A stretch of 64,000 bases of DNA. It comes from a virus. Of this stretch, positions 23,380-33,403 are shown one piece after another (position 1 is the first letter of the stretch; each line of letters opens with the position of its first letter). Where the stretch lies: IMG/VR virus record IMGVR_UViG_3300006925_000013, positions 1 through 64,000 of that record; one strand, written 5' to 3'. Both the position numbers and the translations under genes were made by a program. The notes beneath the pieces were generated by a model. The model had not been told where the DNA came from. It saw nothing but the letters and a program-made list of their open reading frames with translations, and searched no databases.

Positions 23380-24134
23380 TGAAGCACGAAGATTTAGTAG
23401 ACTTAGTTATACCTAAAGTAAGCCTAGACGAATTTGCACCTAAAACAGGTGACAACAAAGACGTTATTGTTATAGGCTTTTATGTAGATGATCTTGATCC
23501 TGCTAAAGACTTATCAAACTTTATTGAGGCCGGAGCATACGAAACATTAGATTGTGAGGCATCACCTGCCTCAAATGAAGACGGACACTACATGGTGTTT
23601 GTTGAAGTAGACAGAGACGATAAAGTCTTTGAGAAATTAGATAAAATTTTACATGATGTAGAGAACTTGTCTGGTAAATTAGCATGGACTGTAAAGCCTT
23701 ACTATGCAGAACAAGATTTCAAACTACACGAAGATACATGGAAAGATTTTGTAATAGTGGACCCAGATATGTATGTAGATAAAAAAACATTCCAACAAAA
23801 CAAAGTACAAGCAGAAGAATCTGCTTACAAAGAAAACTTAGGTAACTTTTTAATTGACAGTTTAATGTCAAACGTAAGTTTAGATAAAGACACAGAAAGA
23901 GATACAATACAATTTCAAAGAGGTAAAAGAGTATTTGAATTTGAATTAGTCAACTTTGGTCAAAAAGATATACTAGAAGACATTTCATCAGAACCTATTA
24001 GAAGTATGTTAAGCGATGACTTGGCATTTGCTGATGCAATTGGTAAAACATACGCAATTAATAACTTTAGCGATGGTAGGTTTACAATTTCTAGAGAAGG
24101 CAGTGACGATGTTATGTTATTGAGAAAAATATGA
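23379..24134 (+). CDS. hypothetical late protein, 251 aa
   Basis: A strongly acidic protein (MKHEDLVDLVIPKVSLDEFAPKTGDNKDVIVIGFYVDDLDP) with a beta-rich first half and a second half containing QFQRGKRVFEFELV. It shares a TAATG junction with the preceding late gene and overlaps the ACP-like gene by four bases. It may be virion associated, by position only. Confidence 0.6.
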   Translation: MKHEDLVDLVIPKVSLDEFAPKTGDNKDVIVIGFYVDDLDPAKDLSNFIEAGAYETLDCEASPASNEDGHYMVFVEVDRDDKVFEKLDKILHDVENLSGKLAWTVKPYYAEQDFKLHEDTWKDFVIVDPDMYVDKKTFQQNKVQAEESAYKENLGNFLIDSLMSNVSLDKDTERDTIQFQRGKRVFEFELVNFGQKDILEDISSEPIRSMLSDDLAFADAIGKTYAINNFSDGRFTISREGSDDVMLLRKI

Positions 24135-24361
24135 GAGTAGAAATTTTAGAAGTCCTAGAAGGACATTTTGGCAAAGATAAAGATATTACTGTAGACAGTC
24201 ATATAATGGACGACTTAGGCGGTGATGAATTTGACATAGTTGATGTATTTGTTCAGATAGAATCCAAACTAGGTATATCCATACCAGAAGAAGAAACATT
24301 TGATATAATGACTGTGTCTGCACTATGTGAAGTAGTAGAGAGACATGTTGGGTCAAATTAA
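24131..24361 (+). CDS. acyl-carrier-protein-like, phosphopantetheine Ser missing
   Basis: The 76-residue acidic protein fits the four-helix ACP pattern (ITVDSHIMDDLGGDEFDIVDVFVQIESKLGISIPEEE). In real ACPs the helix-II start reads DSLD with the prosthetic-group Ser. Here the equivalent residues are DEFD (32-35), with Glu33 in place of Ser, so it cannot carry 4'-phosphopantetheine in the usual way. It may act as a protein-protein adaptor or mimic host ACP. It overlaps its neighbours by 4 and 17 bases. Confidence 0.65.
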   Translation: MRVEILEVLEGHFGKDKDITVDSHIMDDLGGDEFDIVDVFVQIESKLGISIPEEETFDIMTVSALCEVVERHVGSN

Positions 24362-24830
24362 ACTAGTTTTCTTTTTTCTAATGTTGTCCGGGGCCGCAGG
24401 AGGCTTATGGTATGTACAACATCTAAAAGCAGAAAACGAAATCCTTACACTAAACAATGAAAAACTTAATAATGCTGTTGAGCAACAACAAGCAGTTATT
24501 GAGCAACAGTTACGTGATATAGAAACTAAGACCGCACTCAATAACCAGTTAAATGAAAACAATGCTAAACTTACAGCAGATTTAAATCTTGCAAATGAAA
24601 AGTTTAACAAAGTAAATGCATCAGGCGAAAGAAGAGATGTTGGTGCATTAGCAGTAGCAAAGCCTAAAAGTATACAAAGAATAGAAGGCAAAAGAGAAAA
24701 ACAAAGAGCAAGGTGTTTTGAAATAGCACAAGGCTCACCACTAACAGAGGAGGAGTTAAATGCAACTAAGAAATCGCAGATTAATGCAGAATGCACTAAT
24801 ATTGCCAATCCTAATTACGTTCCTTATTAG
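24345..24830 (+). CDS. inner-membrane spanin (Rz-like)
   Basis: MLGQIKLVFFFLMLSGAAGGLWYVQHLKAENEIL gives one N-terminal membrane anchor, followed by a long coiled coil (about 28-95) and a basic C-terminal part with two Cys. Length (161 aa) and topology match i-spanins that bridge the periplasm. The overlapping lipoprotein gene at 24760 supplies the outer-membrane partner. Together they would fuse inner and outer membranes at lysis. Confidence 0.7.
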   Translation: MLGQIKLVFFFLMLSGAAGGLWYVQHLKAENEILTLNNEKLNNAVEQQQAVIEQQLRDIETKTALNNQLNENNAKLTADLNLANEKFNKVNASGERRDVGALAVAKPKSIQRIEGKREKQRARCFEIAQGSPLTEEELNATKKSQINAECTNIANPNYVPY

Positions 24831-25206
24831 TGGTTGTGCATCTACAAAGTCTTTAGAAATCTTTACTAAAGAAGTAGAACGTATGCCCTTAGACTTAGAT
24901 ATGCCTCCAGTTGTAGCATTGGAGCAAATTAATTGGAAGATTATAAACGAAGGCAACCAAGAAGAAGTATTTGCTGAACTTAAAAAAGCAAACATAGATG
25001 CTGTATTATTTGGTCTTACTGACGAAGATTACGAACTATTACAAAAAAACAATGTGCAAATGAGAAATCAAATCATAAAGTACAGAGCAATCATAGAAGC
25101 ATATAAACAATACTATGAGCCAGAAGAACAGCAAGGCAAAGAAGACAGTAGCAGTATTATTAAGTCTAGTGACTTTGAGCCAAAAAAACTCACAAAAGAC
25201 GATTAA
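24760..25206 (+). CDS. outer-membrane spanin (Rz1-like lipoprotein)
   Basis: The N-terminus MQLRNRRLMQNALILPILITFLISGC has a basic start, a hydrophobic stretch and the lipobox LISGC, so the mature protein would begin at a lipidated Cys26. The body is periplasmic with helical segments. It begins 71 bases before the end of the i-spanin gene in another frame, the overlapping Rz/Rz1 arrangement. At 148 residues it is larger than lambda Rz1. Confidence 0.7.
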   Translation: MQLRNRRLMQNALILPILITFLISGCASTKSLEIFTKEVERMPLDLDMPPVVALEQINWKIINEGNQEEVFAELKKANIDAVLFGLTDEDYELLQKNNVQMRNQIIKYRAIIEAYKQYYEPEEQQGKEDSSSIIKSSDFEPKKLTKDD

Positions 25207-25209
25207 CAC

Positions 25210-25238
25210 TTGACATTTCTGTCAAAGAACATTATAAT
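25210..25238 (+). promoter_or_regulatory. sigma70-like promoter
   Basis: TTGACA (25210-25215) and TATAAT (25233-25238) are separated by 17 bp, a consensus match. Initiation near 25245 leaves at most a two-base leader before the ATG at 25247. Confidence 0.9.
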
Positions 25239-25246
25239 AAGTTAAT

Positions 25247-26056
25247 ATGGATCACTACCAAACATTGGGGGTTAGCCGCGATGCTGATGCCTCCGCTATC
25301 AAAAAAGCATATCGCAAATTAGCGAGTAAGCATCATCCTGACAAAGGCGGTAACCCTGAAGAATTCAAAAGAGTGCAAGAAGCATACGACACACTAAGTG
25401 ATCCACAAAAACGTAGTCAGTATGATAATCCTAATCCTTTTGAAGGCTTTGGTGGTGGTGATCCTTTTAGTGGCGCCAATCCGTTTGGAGATATATTTAG
25501 AGATATATTTGGACAAAGAGGTCAACGTCGTAGAGAACAAAACTTTGATGCTCAAACAGATATACTATTATCATTGGAAGATGTGTTTTTTGGTGTAACA
25601 AAAAGAATAGATGTTGGTACAGGTGTTATAGATCTCAATATACCAAAAGGCACAGAAGAAGGTACTCGTTTCACTTTACATGGCAAAGGCCCACAGCAAG
25701 ATCCTAACTTACCGCCAGGTAATTTATTTGTAAGAGTCAGATATCAGCCACATAGAGAATTTGCTAAAAATGGTAACGACCTTATTGGTATTGTAGAAAT
25801 TGATTATCTAGAAGCCATTGTTGGTACCACTATTGAAGTTAGGCATGTTAATGGCAGGATGTTATCAGTAAACATTCCGGCACTAACACAACCTAACTCT
25901 AGACTTAAATTAAGAGGAGAGGGTTTTACAAATCCACGTAGCAGTATAGTAGGAGACTTCCTTTTACAAGTGTCTGTTACTGCACCCGAATCCATAGATC
26001 ATGATCATGTTAACCTTATACGAAGAATTAATCAAGAACGTAGGAGAAATAATTAA
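25247..26056 (+). CDS. DnaJ/CbpA-like J-domain co-chaperone
   Basis: The J domain (1-65) contains HPD at 30-32 for stimulating DnaK. A Gly/Phe-rich linker follows (about 66-95), then two C-terminal beta domains ([36 protein letters not shown]). There is no Cys-rich zinc domain, so it is a CbpA-type rather than DnaJ-type protein, at 269 residues. It would steer host DnaK to phage clients. A sigma70-like promoter just upstream implies early or middle expression. Confidence 0.85.
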   Translation: MDHYQTLGVSRDADASAIKKAYRKLASKHHPDKGGNPEEFKRVQEAYDTLSDPQKRSQYDNPNPFEGFGGGDPFSGANPFGDIFRDIFGQRGQRRREQNFDAQTDILLSLEDVFFGVTKRIDVGTGVIDLNIPKGTEEGTRFTLHGKGPQQDPNLPPGNLFVRVRYQPHREFAKNGNDLIGIVEIDYLEAIVGTTIEVRHVNGRMLSVNIPALTQPNSRLKLRGEGFTNPRSSIVGDFLLQVSVTAPESIDHDHVNLIRRINQERRRNN

Positions 26057-26059
26057 ATA
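26052..26059 (+). promoter_or_regulatory. clpA: late promoter ATTAAATA (leaderless)
   Basis: The motif overlaps the stop of the J-domain gene. It has one change from ATAAATA, but five bases (CTATT) again separate it from the ATG at 26065. Confidence 0.55.
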
Positions 26060-26064
26060 CTATT

Positions 26065-28242
26065 ATGAATGTTGAAGGAATTATAGAAAAAGCATACGAA
26101 ATATCTAATCAATTTAGTCATGAGTATATGACTCTAGAGCATGTTGCTCTGGCTCTTATTAAAGATAAAGAGATTAAAAAAGTATTAGGTGAATGTAATG
26201 TTGAAATTAAACAATTAGAAGCAGACATTGTGACTTATCTTAATGACGATGAGTACAACAATCTTAAATCAGAAGGCGGTAGCACAGGCAAGCCTAAGAA
26301 AACTGTAGCAGTTGAACGTGTCTTTCAAAGAGCATTTGCACAAAGTATCTTTAATGGTAGAGATAAAATATCTGCAATTGATTTGCTAGTTAGTATTACA
26401 AATGAAGAAAATTCACATAGTGCATATTTTTTAGCAGTTAATGGTTGCCATAGAGAAAATTTAATTGAAATATTAGGCGATGTCGTTGAAGGCGAACTAG
26501 TAGAAGAAACACAAGACTACATTAAAAACTTAAACGAAGAAGCAATGAACGGAAGTATTGATCCTCTCATTGGTAGAAGCGAAGAAGTAAATGATGTTGT
26601 TGAAATACTTGCTAGACGTAAAAAGAATAACGTATGCTTAGTTGGTGAACCCGGAGTAGGTAAAACTGCTATTGCAGAAGGTATGGCATGGAAAATTATC
26701 AACAAGCAAGTTCCTAAAACACTAGAAGATAAAACTGTTTATCAAATAGATGTTGGTACAATGTTAGCAGGTACAAAGTTTAGAGGTGACTTTGAAGAAA
26801 GACTAAAAACAGTTTTAGAACAGATAGAAAAGAACGAAAATGCTATTCTGTTTATTGACGAAATACATATGATTATGGGTGCCGGTAGTGCTGGTAGCAG
26901 TCAAGTAGATGCGGCAAACATGTTAAAGCCATTGTTAGGCAAAGGTAAACTATTGTGTATTGGTGCAACAACACCAGATGAATTTGCAAGTACATTTGAA
27001 AAAGACAGAGCATTAATGCGTAGGTTTGCAAGACTAGACGTAGAAGAAACAACACTTAAAGATACTATTAAAATATGCCAAGGCTTACAGCCATACTACG
27101 AAGAGTTTCACAAAGTCAAGTATGAAGAAGGTGCTATAGAAAAAGCATGTGAATTGGCAGACAGATATATTAAGAATAAGTACTTTCCAGACAAAGCATT
27201 AGACATTGTAGATGCCGCAGGTGCAGTCACTAAAGTATTAGAAAAGAAAGTTGTAAATCTTGACTCAGTAGTAGCACAGGTATCAAAGATTGCTAAAATT
27301 AAACAAGAAGTAGTAGATGTTAAAGACACAAAAGGCTTCAGCAAGTTAGATAAAAAGATTAAAAAGAAAGTGTTTGGACAAGACGAAGCAGTCGATAAAC
27401 TAGTAGAAAGTATACTTGTTAGTAAAGCAGGCCTAAGAGAACCAAACAAACCAATTGGTAGTTTCCTATTTGTAGGACCGACTGGTGTAGGTAAAACAGA
27501 AACAGCAAGAGCATTAGCAGACGAATTAGATATTAAACTTGTTAAGTTTGACATGTCAGAGTATATGGAAAGACATAGTGTAAGTAAACTAATTGGTGCT
27601 CCTCCAGGTTATGTAGGACACGCAGAAGGCGAACTAGGACAAGGCATGTTGCTTTCTGAAATTGATAAGAATCCTAATTGTGTGTTGCTACTAGATGAAG
27701 TAGAGAAAGCCGCACCAGAAGTATTACAAGTGTTACTACAAGTAATGGACGATGGTAGACTTACAGGTGCAACAGGCAAGCAAGTAGACTTCAGTAATGT
27801 TACACTTATAATGACAAGTAACTTAGGTGCCGCCAAGGCAGAAACAAGCAAGATTGGATTTGGTGAAACATCACATACAGACACAGATATAAAAGCAGTC
27901 AAAAGTTTCTTCACACCAGAGTTTAGAAACAGGATAGACTCTTATGTTAAGTTTAACAAACTAGGAATGAAAGAAGTTAATCTTATTATTGATAAAATTG
28001 TTAGAGAAACAAACGAATTACTTGCTAGTAATGACAGTAAAGTTAGTATTGAACTTACCAAAGCGGCTAAGAAATATATTGCAGATAACGGATTTGAACC
28101 TAGCATGGGTGCAAGGCCTTTAAAAAGATTGTTCGAAGATGTTGTCAAGAAGCCAATTAGTAAAAAAATATTGTTTGATAAAATAGAGGAAGGCGTAGTA
28201 CTTGTAGATTATATTGAGCAGTTTGAATTCACTGTCAAATGA
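26065..28242 (+). CDS. clpA: ClpA-type AAA+ unfoldase
   Basis: The 725-residue protein has a Clp N-domain (about 1-140), AAA-1 with Walker A GEPGVGKT (194-201) and Walker B LFIDEIH, and AAA-2 with Walker A GPTGVGKT (471-478), LLLDEVEKA and a C-terminal substrate-binding domain ending [13 protein letters not shown]. There is no middle coiled coil, so it is ClpA-like rather than ClpB. The ClpP-docking loop SKIGF is at 595-599. It would unfold substrates for ClpP, plausibly the phage ClpP at 11324. Confidence 0.9.
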   Translation: MNVEGIIEKAYEISNQFSHEYMTLEHVALALIKDKEIKKVLGECNVEIKQLEADIVTYLNDDEYNNLKSEGGSTGKPKKTVAVERVFQRAFAQSIFNGRDKISAIDLLVSITNEENSHSAYFLAVNGCHRENLIEILGDVVEGELVEETQDYIKNLNEEAMNGSIDPLIGRSEEVNDVVEILARRKKNNVCLVGEPGVGKTAIAEGMAWKIINKQVPKTLEDKTVYQIDVGTMLAGTKFRGDFEERLKTVLEQIEKNENAILFIDEIHMIMGAGSAGSSQVDAANMLKPLLGKGKLLCIGATTPDEFASTFEKDRALMRRFARLDVEETTLKDTIKICQGLQPYYEEFHKVKYEEGAIEKACELADRYIKNKYFPDKALDIVDAAGAVTKVLEKKVVNLDSVVAQVSKIAKIKQEVVDVKDTKGFSKLDKKIKKKVFGQDEAVDKLVESILVSKAGLREPNKPIGSFLFVGPTGVGKTETARALADELDIKLVKFDMSEYMERHSVSKLIGAPPGYVGHAEGELGQGMLLSEIDKNPNCVLLLDEVEKAAPEVLQVLLQVMDDGRLTGATGKQVDFSNVTLIMTSNLGAAKAETSKIGFGETSHTDTDIKAVKSFFTPEFRNRIDSYVKFNKLGMKEVNLIIDKIVRETNELLASNDSKVSIELTKAAKKYIADNGFEPSMGARPLKRLFEDVVKKPISKKILFDKIEEGVVLVDYIEQFEFTVK

Positions 28243-28787
28243 ATTTAGGCAATACTGTTTCCGGTATAGATATCCGGCCATCATTTAAATTATGGTGGAA
28301 TAAGTATCATATCAAAGCAGAAGTAAAAGGCAATTGGCTTATACACGATCCTATGGTATTAGAAGAAATATACAAATTTCAAAATCAGTACTGCTGGGAC
28401 ACAATGAAATTTGCATGGCACAAAAATTATTCAGTGTATTTTTCAGATAGCAAAGTTGCTAAAAAATTTATTAGAAAATTTAAAGATAGTATAATTAGTG
28501 TACAAGGTATACGTTCGCAAGAAGAATATGATGTTATTACATCAAATAATCAAATACTTAGAAGACAACTGTTTTTTAATAAATATAGATATGTAGCATA
28601 CAAGTATTGGCCAAATATTGATTGGGTTAAAAAAGTTAGCAAACTTAGTATGGATGCAAAAGTAACACACACTGGTGATGGTTGGAAATCAACAGTTTAC
28701 ATGACCAATAAAAAAGATGTTGCTAAATTACAATTAACAGTAGGTAATAGCGAAATATATAAAGTTGTTACCACAGAGGAATTATAA
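28239..28787 (+). CDS. hypothetical protein, 182 aa
   Basis: A basic, aromatic-rich protein (IRPSFKLWWNKYHIKAEVKGNWLIHDP) with no recognised domain. It overlaps clpA by four bases and ends directly before the lysozyme ATG, so it belongs to the same transcript. Many Lys/Tyr/Trp residues suggest a nucleic-acid or cell-wall contact, which is speculative. Confidence 0.6.
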   Translation: MNLGNTVSGIDIRPSFKLWWNKYHIKAEVKGNWLIHDPMVLEEIYKFQNQYCWDTMKFAWHKNYSVYFSDSKVAKKFIRKFKDSIISVQGIRSQEEYDVITSNNQILRRQLFFNKYRYVAYKYWPNIDWVKKVSKLSMDAKVTHTGDGWKSTVYMTNKKDVAKLQLTVGNSEIYKVVTTEEL

Positions 28788-29261
28788 ATGGGATTATTTG
28801 GAAGAGACACAAAATTAGATAGAGAAGCAGTTTTTGAGCAACTTAAAATAGATGAAGGAGTAGTCAATGAGATCTACCTCGACCACTTGGGATACCCGAC
28901 TTTTGGAGTGGGGCATTTGGTCCTCGACACCGATCCAGAGCATGGAGCAGAAGTTGGAACACCAGTATCAGAAGAACGTGTTAAAGAATGTTTTGAAAGA
29001 GACCTTGACACAGCAATATCTGAGTGTGAGTTATTATACGAAGAAGGGGTGTTTGGAGACTTACCAGACGAGGTCCAGCAAATCTTGGTTAATATGATGT
29101 TTAACATGGGTCGTACAAGACTTAGTAAGTTTAAGAAAATGCATGCCGCAATTCTAAAAGAAGATTGGAAAGAAGCCGCAAAGGAAGGTAGAGATTCAAG
29201 ATGGCACAAACAAGTAACTAACCGTGCTGAAAGACTGATGACTCGACTCGAACAAGTTTAA
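28788..29261 (+). CDS. e: T4-type lysozyme (GH24 endolysin)
   Basis: The 157-residue protein aligns with T4 gp e: IDEG (E23), YLD (D32) and PTFGVGH (T38) reproduce the catalytic E11/D20/T26 with identical spacing, and RWHKQVTNRAERL matches the C-terminal RWYNQTPNRAKR region. It cleaves peptidoglycan glycan strands. There is no signal peptide, so a holin is needed for release. The gene starts one base after the previous stop. Confidence 0.9.
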   Translation: MGLFGRDTKLDREAVFEQLKIDEGVVNEIYLDHLGYPTFGVGHLVLDTDPEHGAEVGTPVSEERVKECFERDLDTAISECELLYEEGVFGDLPDEVQQILVNMMFNMGRTRLSKFKKMHAAILKEDWKEAAKEGRDSRWHKQVTNRAERLMTRLEQV

Positions 29262-29287
29262 CAACATTCTCATAAGTGCCTTATTGA

Positions 29288-29295
29288 GATAAATA
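29288..29295 (+). promoter_or_regulatory. late promoter GATAAATA
   Basis: The motif has predicted initiation near 29301, ten bases before the ATG at 29311, with TGAGG at the 5' end as possible ribosome-binding site. An imperfect hairpin CTCATAAG/CTTATTGAG sits just upstream. Confidence 0.65.
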
Positions 29296-29310
29296 CAATT
29301 GAGGCTACTT

Positions 29311-29670
29311 ATGAGAAGAACATTAGAAATGCTAGGAAACTCAAGCGATAACATGAGTTTAACCGGCGACAAAATCAAAGCAGATAGTTATTTCGGTTAT
29401 ACGGACGGAATTCACTCCGTTAGTGTAAAGTTAAATGCTTTTGTAGGCAAGATTAAACTGCAAGGCACACTATCATTAACCCCTGAATCAGCCGATTGGG
29501 GAGATATTAAACTAATTGAAAAAGCATCTGCAACTACAGGCACAGAAATTCACACATTTAAGGGTAATTATGTATACCTAAGAGCCGTTCTAGATAGAAC
29601 AGGAGTCGGCGATGGTAGTACATACGAGTCATCTTACGGTAGTATCTCACAAATTTTATTAAGCAATTAA
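29311..29670 (+). CDS. probable virion protein, 119 aa
   Basis: A beta-rich protein (MRRTLEMLGNSSDNMSLTGDKIKADSYFGYTDGIHSVSVKLNAFVGKIKLQGTLSL) ending SYGSISQILLSN. The repeated beta-strand pattern and position in front of the fibre genes suggest a small fibre or baseplate component. I chose the ATG rather than a TTG twelve bases upstream. It has its own late promoter. Confidence 0.65.
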   Translation: MRRTLEMLGNSSDNMSLTGDKIKADSYFGYTDGIHSVSVKLNAFVGKIKLQGTLSLTPESADWGDIKLIEKASATTGTEIHTFKGNYVYLRAVLDRTGVGDGSTYESSYGSISQILLSN

Positions 29671-29682
29671 ATCAACTTAGTT

Positions 29683-29690
29683 GATAAATA
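29683..29690 (+). promoter_or_regulatory. late promoter GATAAATA for the collagen-like fibre
   Basis: Predicted initiation near 29696 gives a leader of about 26 bases containing AGGAA before the ATG at 29722. Confidence 0.7.
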
Positions 29691-29721
29691 CATTATAATT
29701 GCAAATTAGAATAGGAATACT

Positions 29722-32700
29722 ATGCCAAATGTAACAGGAGATAATTTAACTTTTAATATAGACGGGATCACCGATAATCAGATCCTAGTTTACGATTCTG
29801 CACAAGGAATTTTTGTAGCACAAGATAGTTTGTCTTCAGATGCCAATGCCGCCGTTACTGGTGGTGCTAATGTTGGTGCTTCAGGCATTGGACTATTCTC
29901 AGCAAAAGACGGTTCACAATTAAACTTTAAAAAGATACAAGGCTCAGGTGCAACAACTGTAACTGAATCTGCAAACGTTATTACTGTTTCCTCAACAGCA
30001 TATACACTACCAACACCATTAAGCATTCACAATGTGAATGGCAATACAAATATCTTCTCAGGTAGAAACTTTGGTGATAATGCTAATATCACAGCATACG
30101 CAGGTATATTAAATAACGCAAACTATCCTACTAACAGTCAAAGTGCAGGATTTGATGCTAAAACAAGATTTGTTATTAGTTCAAACGATGCCGCAGATGT
30201 AGAACTTAGTTCACAACATAGTTTAATATTAGGAACAAAAAGCACAGATGGTCATATTGAAGTTAGAAGTGCAAACAGTACTGTATTTTATGTAGGTAGT
30301 GCAAGTAGTACAACACCAGCATTAAAAATAAATTCTAATAGAAGTACAACATTTGCTAACGCATTTACATTACCAACATCAGATGGTACTAACGGACAAG
30401 TACTTGTAACAAATGGTTCAGGTGGTGTTAGTTGGACAACATTACAAACTGGTGGTTTAACTGCTAGTCAACTAACTGCCAACTTAGCAAATTATATTCC
30501 TAAGAGTGCCACAAGTGCACCAGATACAACAATGTCATATGACATTGGTAACAGCAATTACAAATATTTAAATATATTTGCAAACAGATTTAGAGGAACA
30601 GCAGACTCGGCCATTAGATTAGAAGATGGCTCAACTATTATTACAGCGGCAACATTAGCAAACGCAGTCAACAAAACAAATAATTTAAGTGACTTACCAG
30701 ATGCCGCAACAGCAAGAACAAATTTAGGTGTTTACAGCAAAGCAGAAGTTGATGCCAATATTGCATCAGCACAATTACAAAATGCTATAAGCACAGTTAC
30801 TAGTGTTGGCTCAGCAAATACAATCAGTGCCACAAGTGCCACCCACGCAATTAGATTTGAGGGCGGAACAGGTATTGATGTAAATCAATATACAGCCAAC
30901 AATACTATACAGATTTCAAAAACAGATGCTATCACAGGCGTATTTAAAAACGTCGATGTAGATGGCACACTTCTTATTGCAGATAACAATAATGATACAT
31001 TAAATTTAGTTAGCGGTAGTAATGTAAGTTTTACTGCTAATCCAGGAACAGATTCAATTATAATTGATGCTACATTAAATGATAGTAGTATTGACAAGTA
31101 CACTAAAGCAGAAGTTAATACAGCAATTACCTCTAATGTATCTGCATTAAGATATTATAAGAGTTTTACAGGCGATTCAGGTTCAACAGATGCTAGTGCC
31201 AAAGACGATACATTTAATATTGTTGGTGGTACAGGTATAACAACATCAGTTACAGGCGATACAGTAACAATTAATAATACCCAACTAAATGATGGTATAT
31301 TTAAAAATATTAGTGTTGCTGGACAAGACTTAATTATTGCAGAAAATAATCAAGATACATTAAATTTTGTAGCAGGTAGCGGTATTTCGATTACTGCTGA
31401 TGCAAGTACTGATACTATTACAATTAATAACACAGGCAGTGGCGGAGGCGGTGGAGCCGGCGAAGCATTTAAAACTGTAAGTGTACAAGGTGGTAATAGT
31501 GTAGTAGCAAATGTAGCCGCAGACCAATTAACATTTATAGCAGGTGCTAATGCAACAATATCAGCAGATAGCAATGCTCAAACAATTACAATCGATGCTA
31601 CCGGTTCAGGTTCAGGAGTCAAAGGTGATACTGGAGCAACTGGCCCAGCAGGTAGTGATGGGGCAAAAGGACAAAAGGGTGAAGTAGGAGAGACTGGCGC
31701 AACAGGAGCCACAGGTCCACAAGGAAATGTAGGTAATACAGGACCTGCAGGAGCCAATGGAGACAAAGGTTCAAAAGGAGATCAAGGTGCCCAGGGAACA
31801 ACTGGTGCAACTGGAGATAAAGGTGCACAAGGAGATGTTGGACCAACAGGACCAGCAGGTGCAACTGGACCAGCAGGAAACGATGGAGCAAAAGGCGAAG
31901 TTGGCCCACAAGGACCACAAGGAACTGCCGGAGATAAAGGAGCCACTGGAGCAACAGGACCTCAAGGAGATGCAGGACCAACAGGACCACAAGGAACTGC
32001 TGGAGATAAAGGTGAAGTTGGAGCAACTGGACCACAAGGACAAAAAGGTGAAATAGGTGCTGGTACTAACCAAACACTAAGTATGACAGGTAATGTCATT
32101 TCAATTAGTGGCGGTAGTAGTAATGTTGATATAAGTTCAGCATTAGATAGTGTTGATGCCTCAGTTGCCGTTGCAAATGTTTCCCCAAGTGGTGGCTCTG
32201 AAGGCGACTTATGGTGGGCAAGTGATGACGGTGATCTATACATTTATTATGATAGTTCATGGGTAGCGGCCTCATCAGCAGGAGATAAAGGACAAAAAGG
32301 TGATACTGGACAAAAAGGTGAAACTGGAGCCACAGGTGCTCAAGGTACAACTGGTGCTCAAGGTGTAGCAGGTCCAACAGGTCCACAAGGATCAAAAGGT
32401 GATATAGGTCCACAAGGTTCAACTGGTGCTCAAGGTGCCACAGGACCTCAAGGTGCTCAAGGACAGAAGGGAGCCACAGGTGCTGATAGTACAGTAGCAG
32501 GTCCAACAGGACCAGCAGGAGCAACAGGACCAGCAGGTCCAACAGGTCCTCAGGGAGATGCTGGTAACGATGGAGCCAAAGGACAAAAAGGAGAATTAGG
32601 ACCACAAGGTGCAACTGGACCACAGGGTGGACAGGGTACTAAAGGTGAAGTAGGTCCACAGGGTTCAGCAGGTGCTACAGGACCAACAGGACCTCAAGGT

Positions 32701-33399
32701 AACGTAGGACCAGTAGGTCCAACAGGAAGTAAGGGTGACAAAGGTGAATTAGGTGGCCCAACTGGACCGACAGGTGATAAAGGACAAAAAGGTGACACTG
32801 GACCACAGGGTACAGCAGGTAGTGACGGTAATGCAGGTCCAACAGGTCCACAAGGACCAACAGGTGCTAAGGGTGAACCAAGTACAGTAGCAGGTCCACA
32901 AGGACCAGCAGGATCAGATGGAGCAGATGGATCAGATGGTGCGGCTGGAGATAAAGGACAAAAAGGTGAGCCAGGTGGCGGCGGAGGCGGCGGTTCCGTA
33001 ACACGTGGTAACACTTATGAAAGAATGAAACTCAATTACAGTACGTCAGGCGCACTATCAAGTATATCAGATACTACAGCAGGCATTAATGCTACAACAA
33101 TTACCAGCGATACAGGTGCTGAGATTGAAGTACAGTTTACAGGATTTGATTATCCACCAGTAGCAATTATGGCCCATGGTTATCAATATGCGTCAAACAA
33201 ATACAGCATGAATGCTGTTAGTGGTGACTGGACAACAAGAACAGTAGACGGCGGCGGAAGCAGTGGATCTCCAACAGCATTTGGAAGTTTCTCAAGTGAT
33301 GCTAACGTAGACTTGAAAGTCACAGAAGCGATAACAGGAGCAAGTAGATCGTTTGGAACAAGCACCCATGCTTGGATTACGTTTGTGATGGCGGAGTAA
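29722..33399 (+). CDS. collagen-like tail fibre/adhesin, 1225 aa
   Basis: The first half (1-630) is Ser/Thr/Asn-rich beta structure with three copies of a roughly 48-residue repeat (see 30938-31611). Two collagen-like Gly-X-Y blocks follow (about 633-780 and 853-1090), separated by a folded insert with [20 protein letters not shown]. The C-terminal domain (about 1100-1225) ends [10 protein letters not shown]. Collagen-like segments form trimeric stalks, so this is probably an elongated fibre with a receptor-binding tip. Gly-X-Lys triplets are frequent. It could be a substrate for the phage prolyl-hydroxylase-like enzyme, though that is speculative. Confidence 0.85.
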   Translation: MPNVTGDNLTFNIDGITDNQILVYDSAQGIFVAQDSLSSDANAAVTGGANVGASGIGLFSAKDGSQLNFKKIQGSGATTVTESANVITVSSTAYTLPTPLSIHNVNGNTNIFSGRNFGDNANITAYAGILNNANYPTNSQSAGFDAKTRFVISSNDAADVELSSQHSLILGTKSTDGHIEVRSANSTVFYVGSASSTTPALKINSNRSTTFANAFTLPTSDGTNGQVLVTNGSGGVSWTTLQTGGLTASQLTANLANYIPKSATSAPDTTMSYDIGNSNYKYLNIFANRFRGTADSAIRLEDGSTIITAATLANAVNKTNNLSDLPDAATARTNLGVYSKAEVDANIASAQLQNAISTVTSVGSANTISATSATHAIRFEGGTGIDVNQYTANNTIQISKTDAITGVFKNVDVDGTLLIADNNNDTLNLVSGSNVSFTANPGTDSIIIDATLNDSSIDKYTKAEVNTAITSNVSALRYYKSFTGDSGSTDASAKDDTFNIVGGTGITTSVTGDTVTINNTQLNDGIFKNISVAGQDLIIAENNQDTLNFVAGSGISITADASTDTITINNTGSGGGGGAGEAFKTVSVQGGNSVVANVAADQLTFIAGANATISADSNAQTITIDATGSGSGVKGDTGATGPAGSDGAKGQKGEVGETGATGATGPQGNVGNTGPAGANGDKGSKGDQGAQGTTGATGDKGAQGDVGPTGPAGATGPAGNDGAKGEVGPQGPQGTAGDKGATGATGPQGDAGPTGPQGTAGDKGEVGATGPQGQKGEIGAGTNQTLSMTGNVISISGGSSNVDISSALDSVDASVAVANVSPSGGSEGDLWWASDDGDLYIYYDSSWVAASSAGDKGQKGDTGQKGETGATGAQGTTGAQGVAGPTGPQGSKGDIGPQGSTGAQGATGPQGAQGQKGATGADSTVAGPTGPAGATGPAGPTGPQGDAGNDGAKGQKGELGPQGATGPQGGQGTKGEVGPQGSAGATGPTGPQGNVGPVGPTGSKGDKGELGGPTGPTGDKGQKGDTGPQGTAGSDGNAGPTGPQGPTGAKGEPSTVAGPQGPAGSDGADGSDGAAGDKGQKGEPGGGGGGGSVTRGNTYERMKLNYSTSGALSSISDTTAGINATTITSDTGAEIEVQFTGFDYPPVAIMAHGYQYASNKYSMNAVSGDWTTRTVDGGGSSGSPTAFGSFSSDANVDLKVTEAITGASRSFGTSTHAWITFVMAE
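30938..31611 (+). repeat. three copies of a ~48-residue fibre repeat
   Basis: Copies begin at about 30938, 31294 and 31465. Each reads roughly F-K-x-V/I-x-V-x-G...I-A[20 protein letters not shown]...D-x-I-T-I-x-x-T. The first two are separated by a variable spacer containing AEVN and GDSGST; the last two are nearly contiguous across a short Gly-rich linker. Confidence 0.6.
31617..32060 (+). repeat. collagen-like Gly-X-Y block 1
   Basis: An almost unbroken run of Gly-X-Y triplets, with frequent GPQ, GPA, GAT, GDK and GEV units. The DNA is correspondingly a degenerate 9-base repeat (GGA-CCA-CAA type). Confidence 0.85.
32278..32985 (+). repeat. collagen-like Gly-X-Y block 2
   Basis: A second, longer Gly-X-Y tract with two short interruptions containing DSTVAGP and PSTVAGP. 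It is rich in GQKG, GPTGP and GDKG triplets and ends in a Gly-only run before the C-terminal domain. Confidence 0.85.
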
Positions 33400-33403
33400 T
33401 ACT

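Noticed and set aside
31619-32623. Long reverse-strand open frames opposite the collagen-like gene
   Set aside because: They are Leu/Val/Pro-rich shadow frames created by the regular GGx-CCx codon pattern. They have no ribosome-binding sites or promoters.
31617-32985. CRISPR-like or tandem DNA repeat array
   Set aside because: The short degenerate repeat is the coding trace of Gly-X-Y triplets in an open frame. Units vary and there are no spacers.
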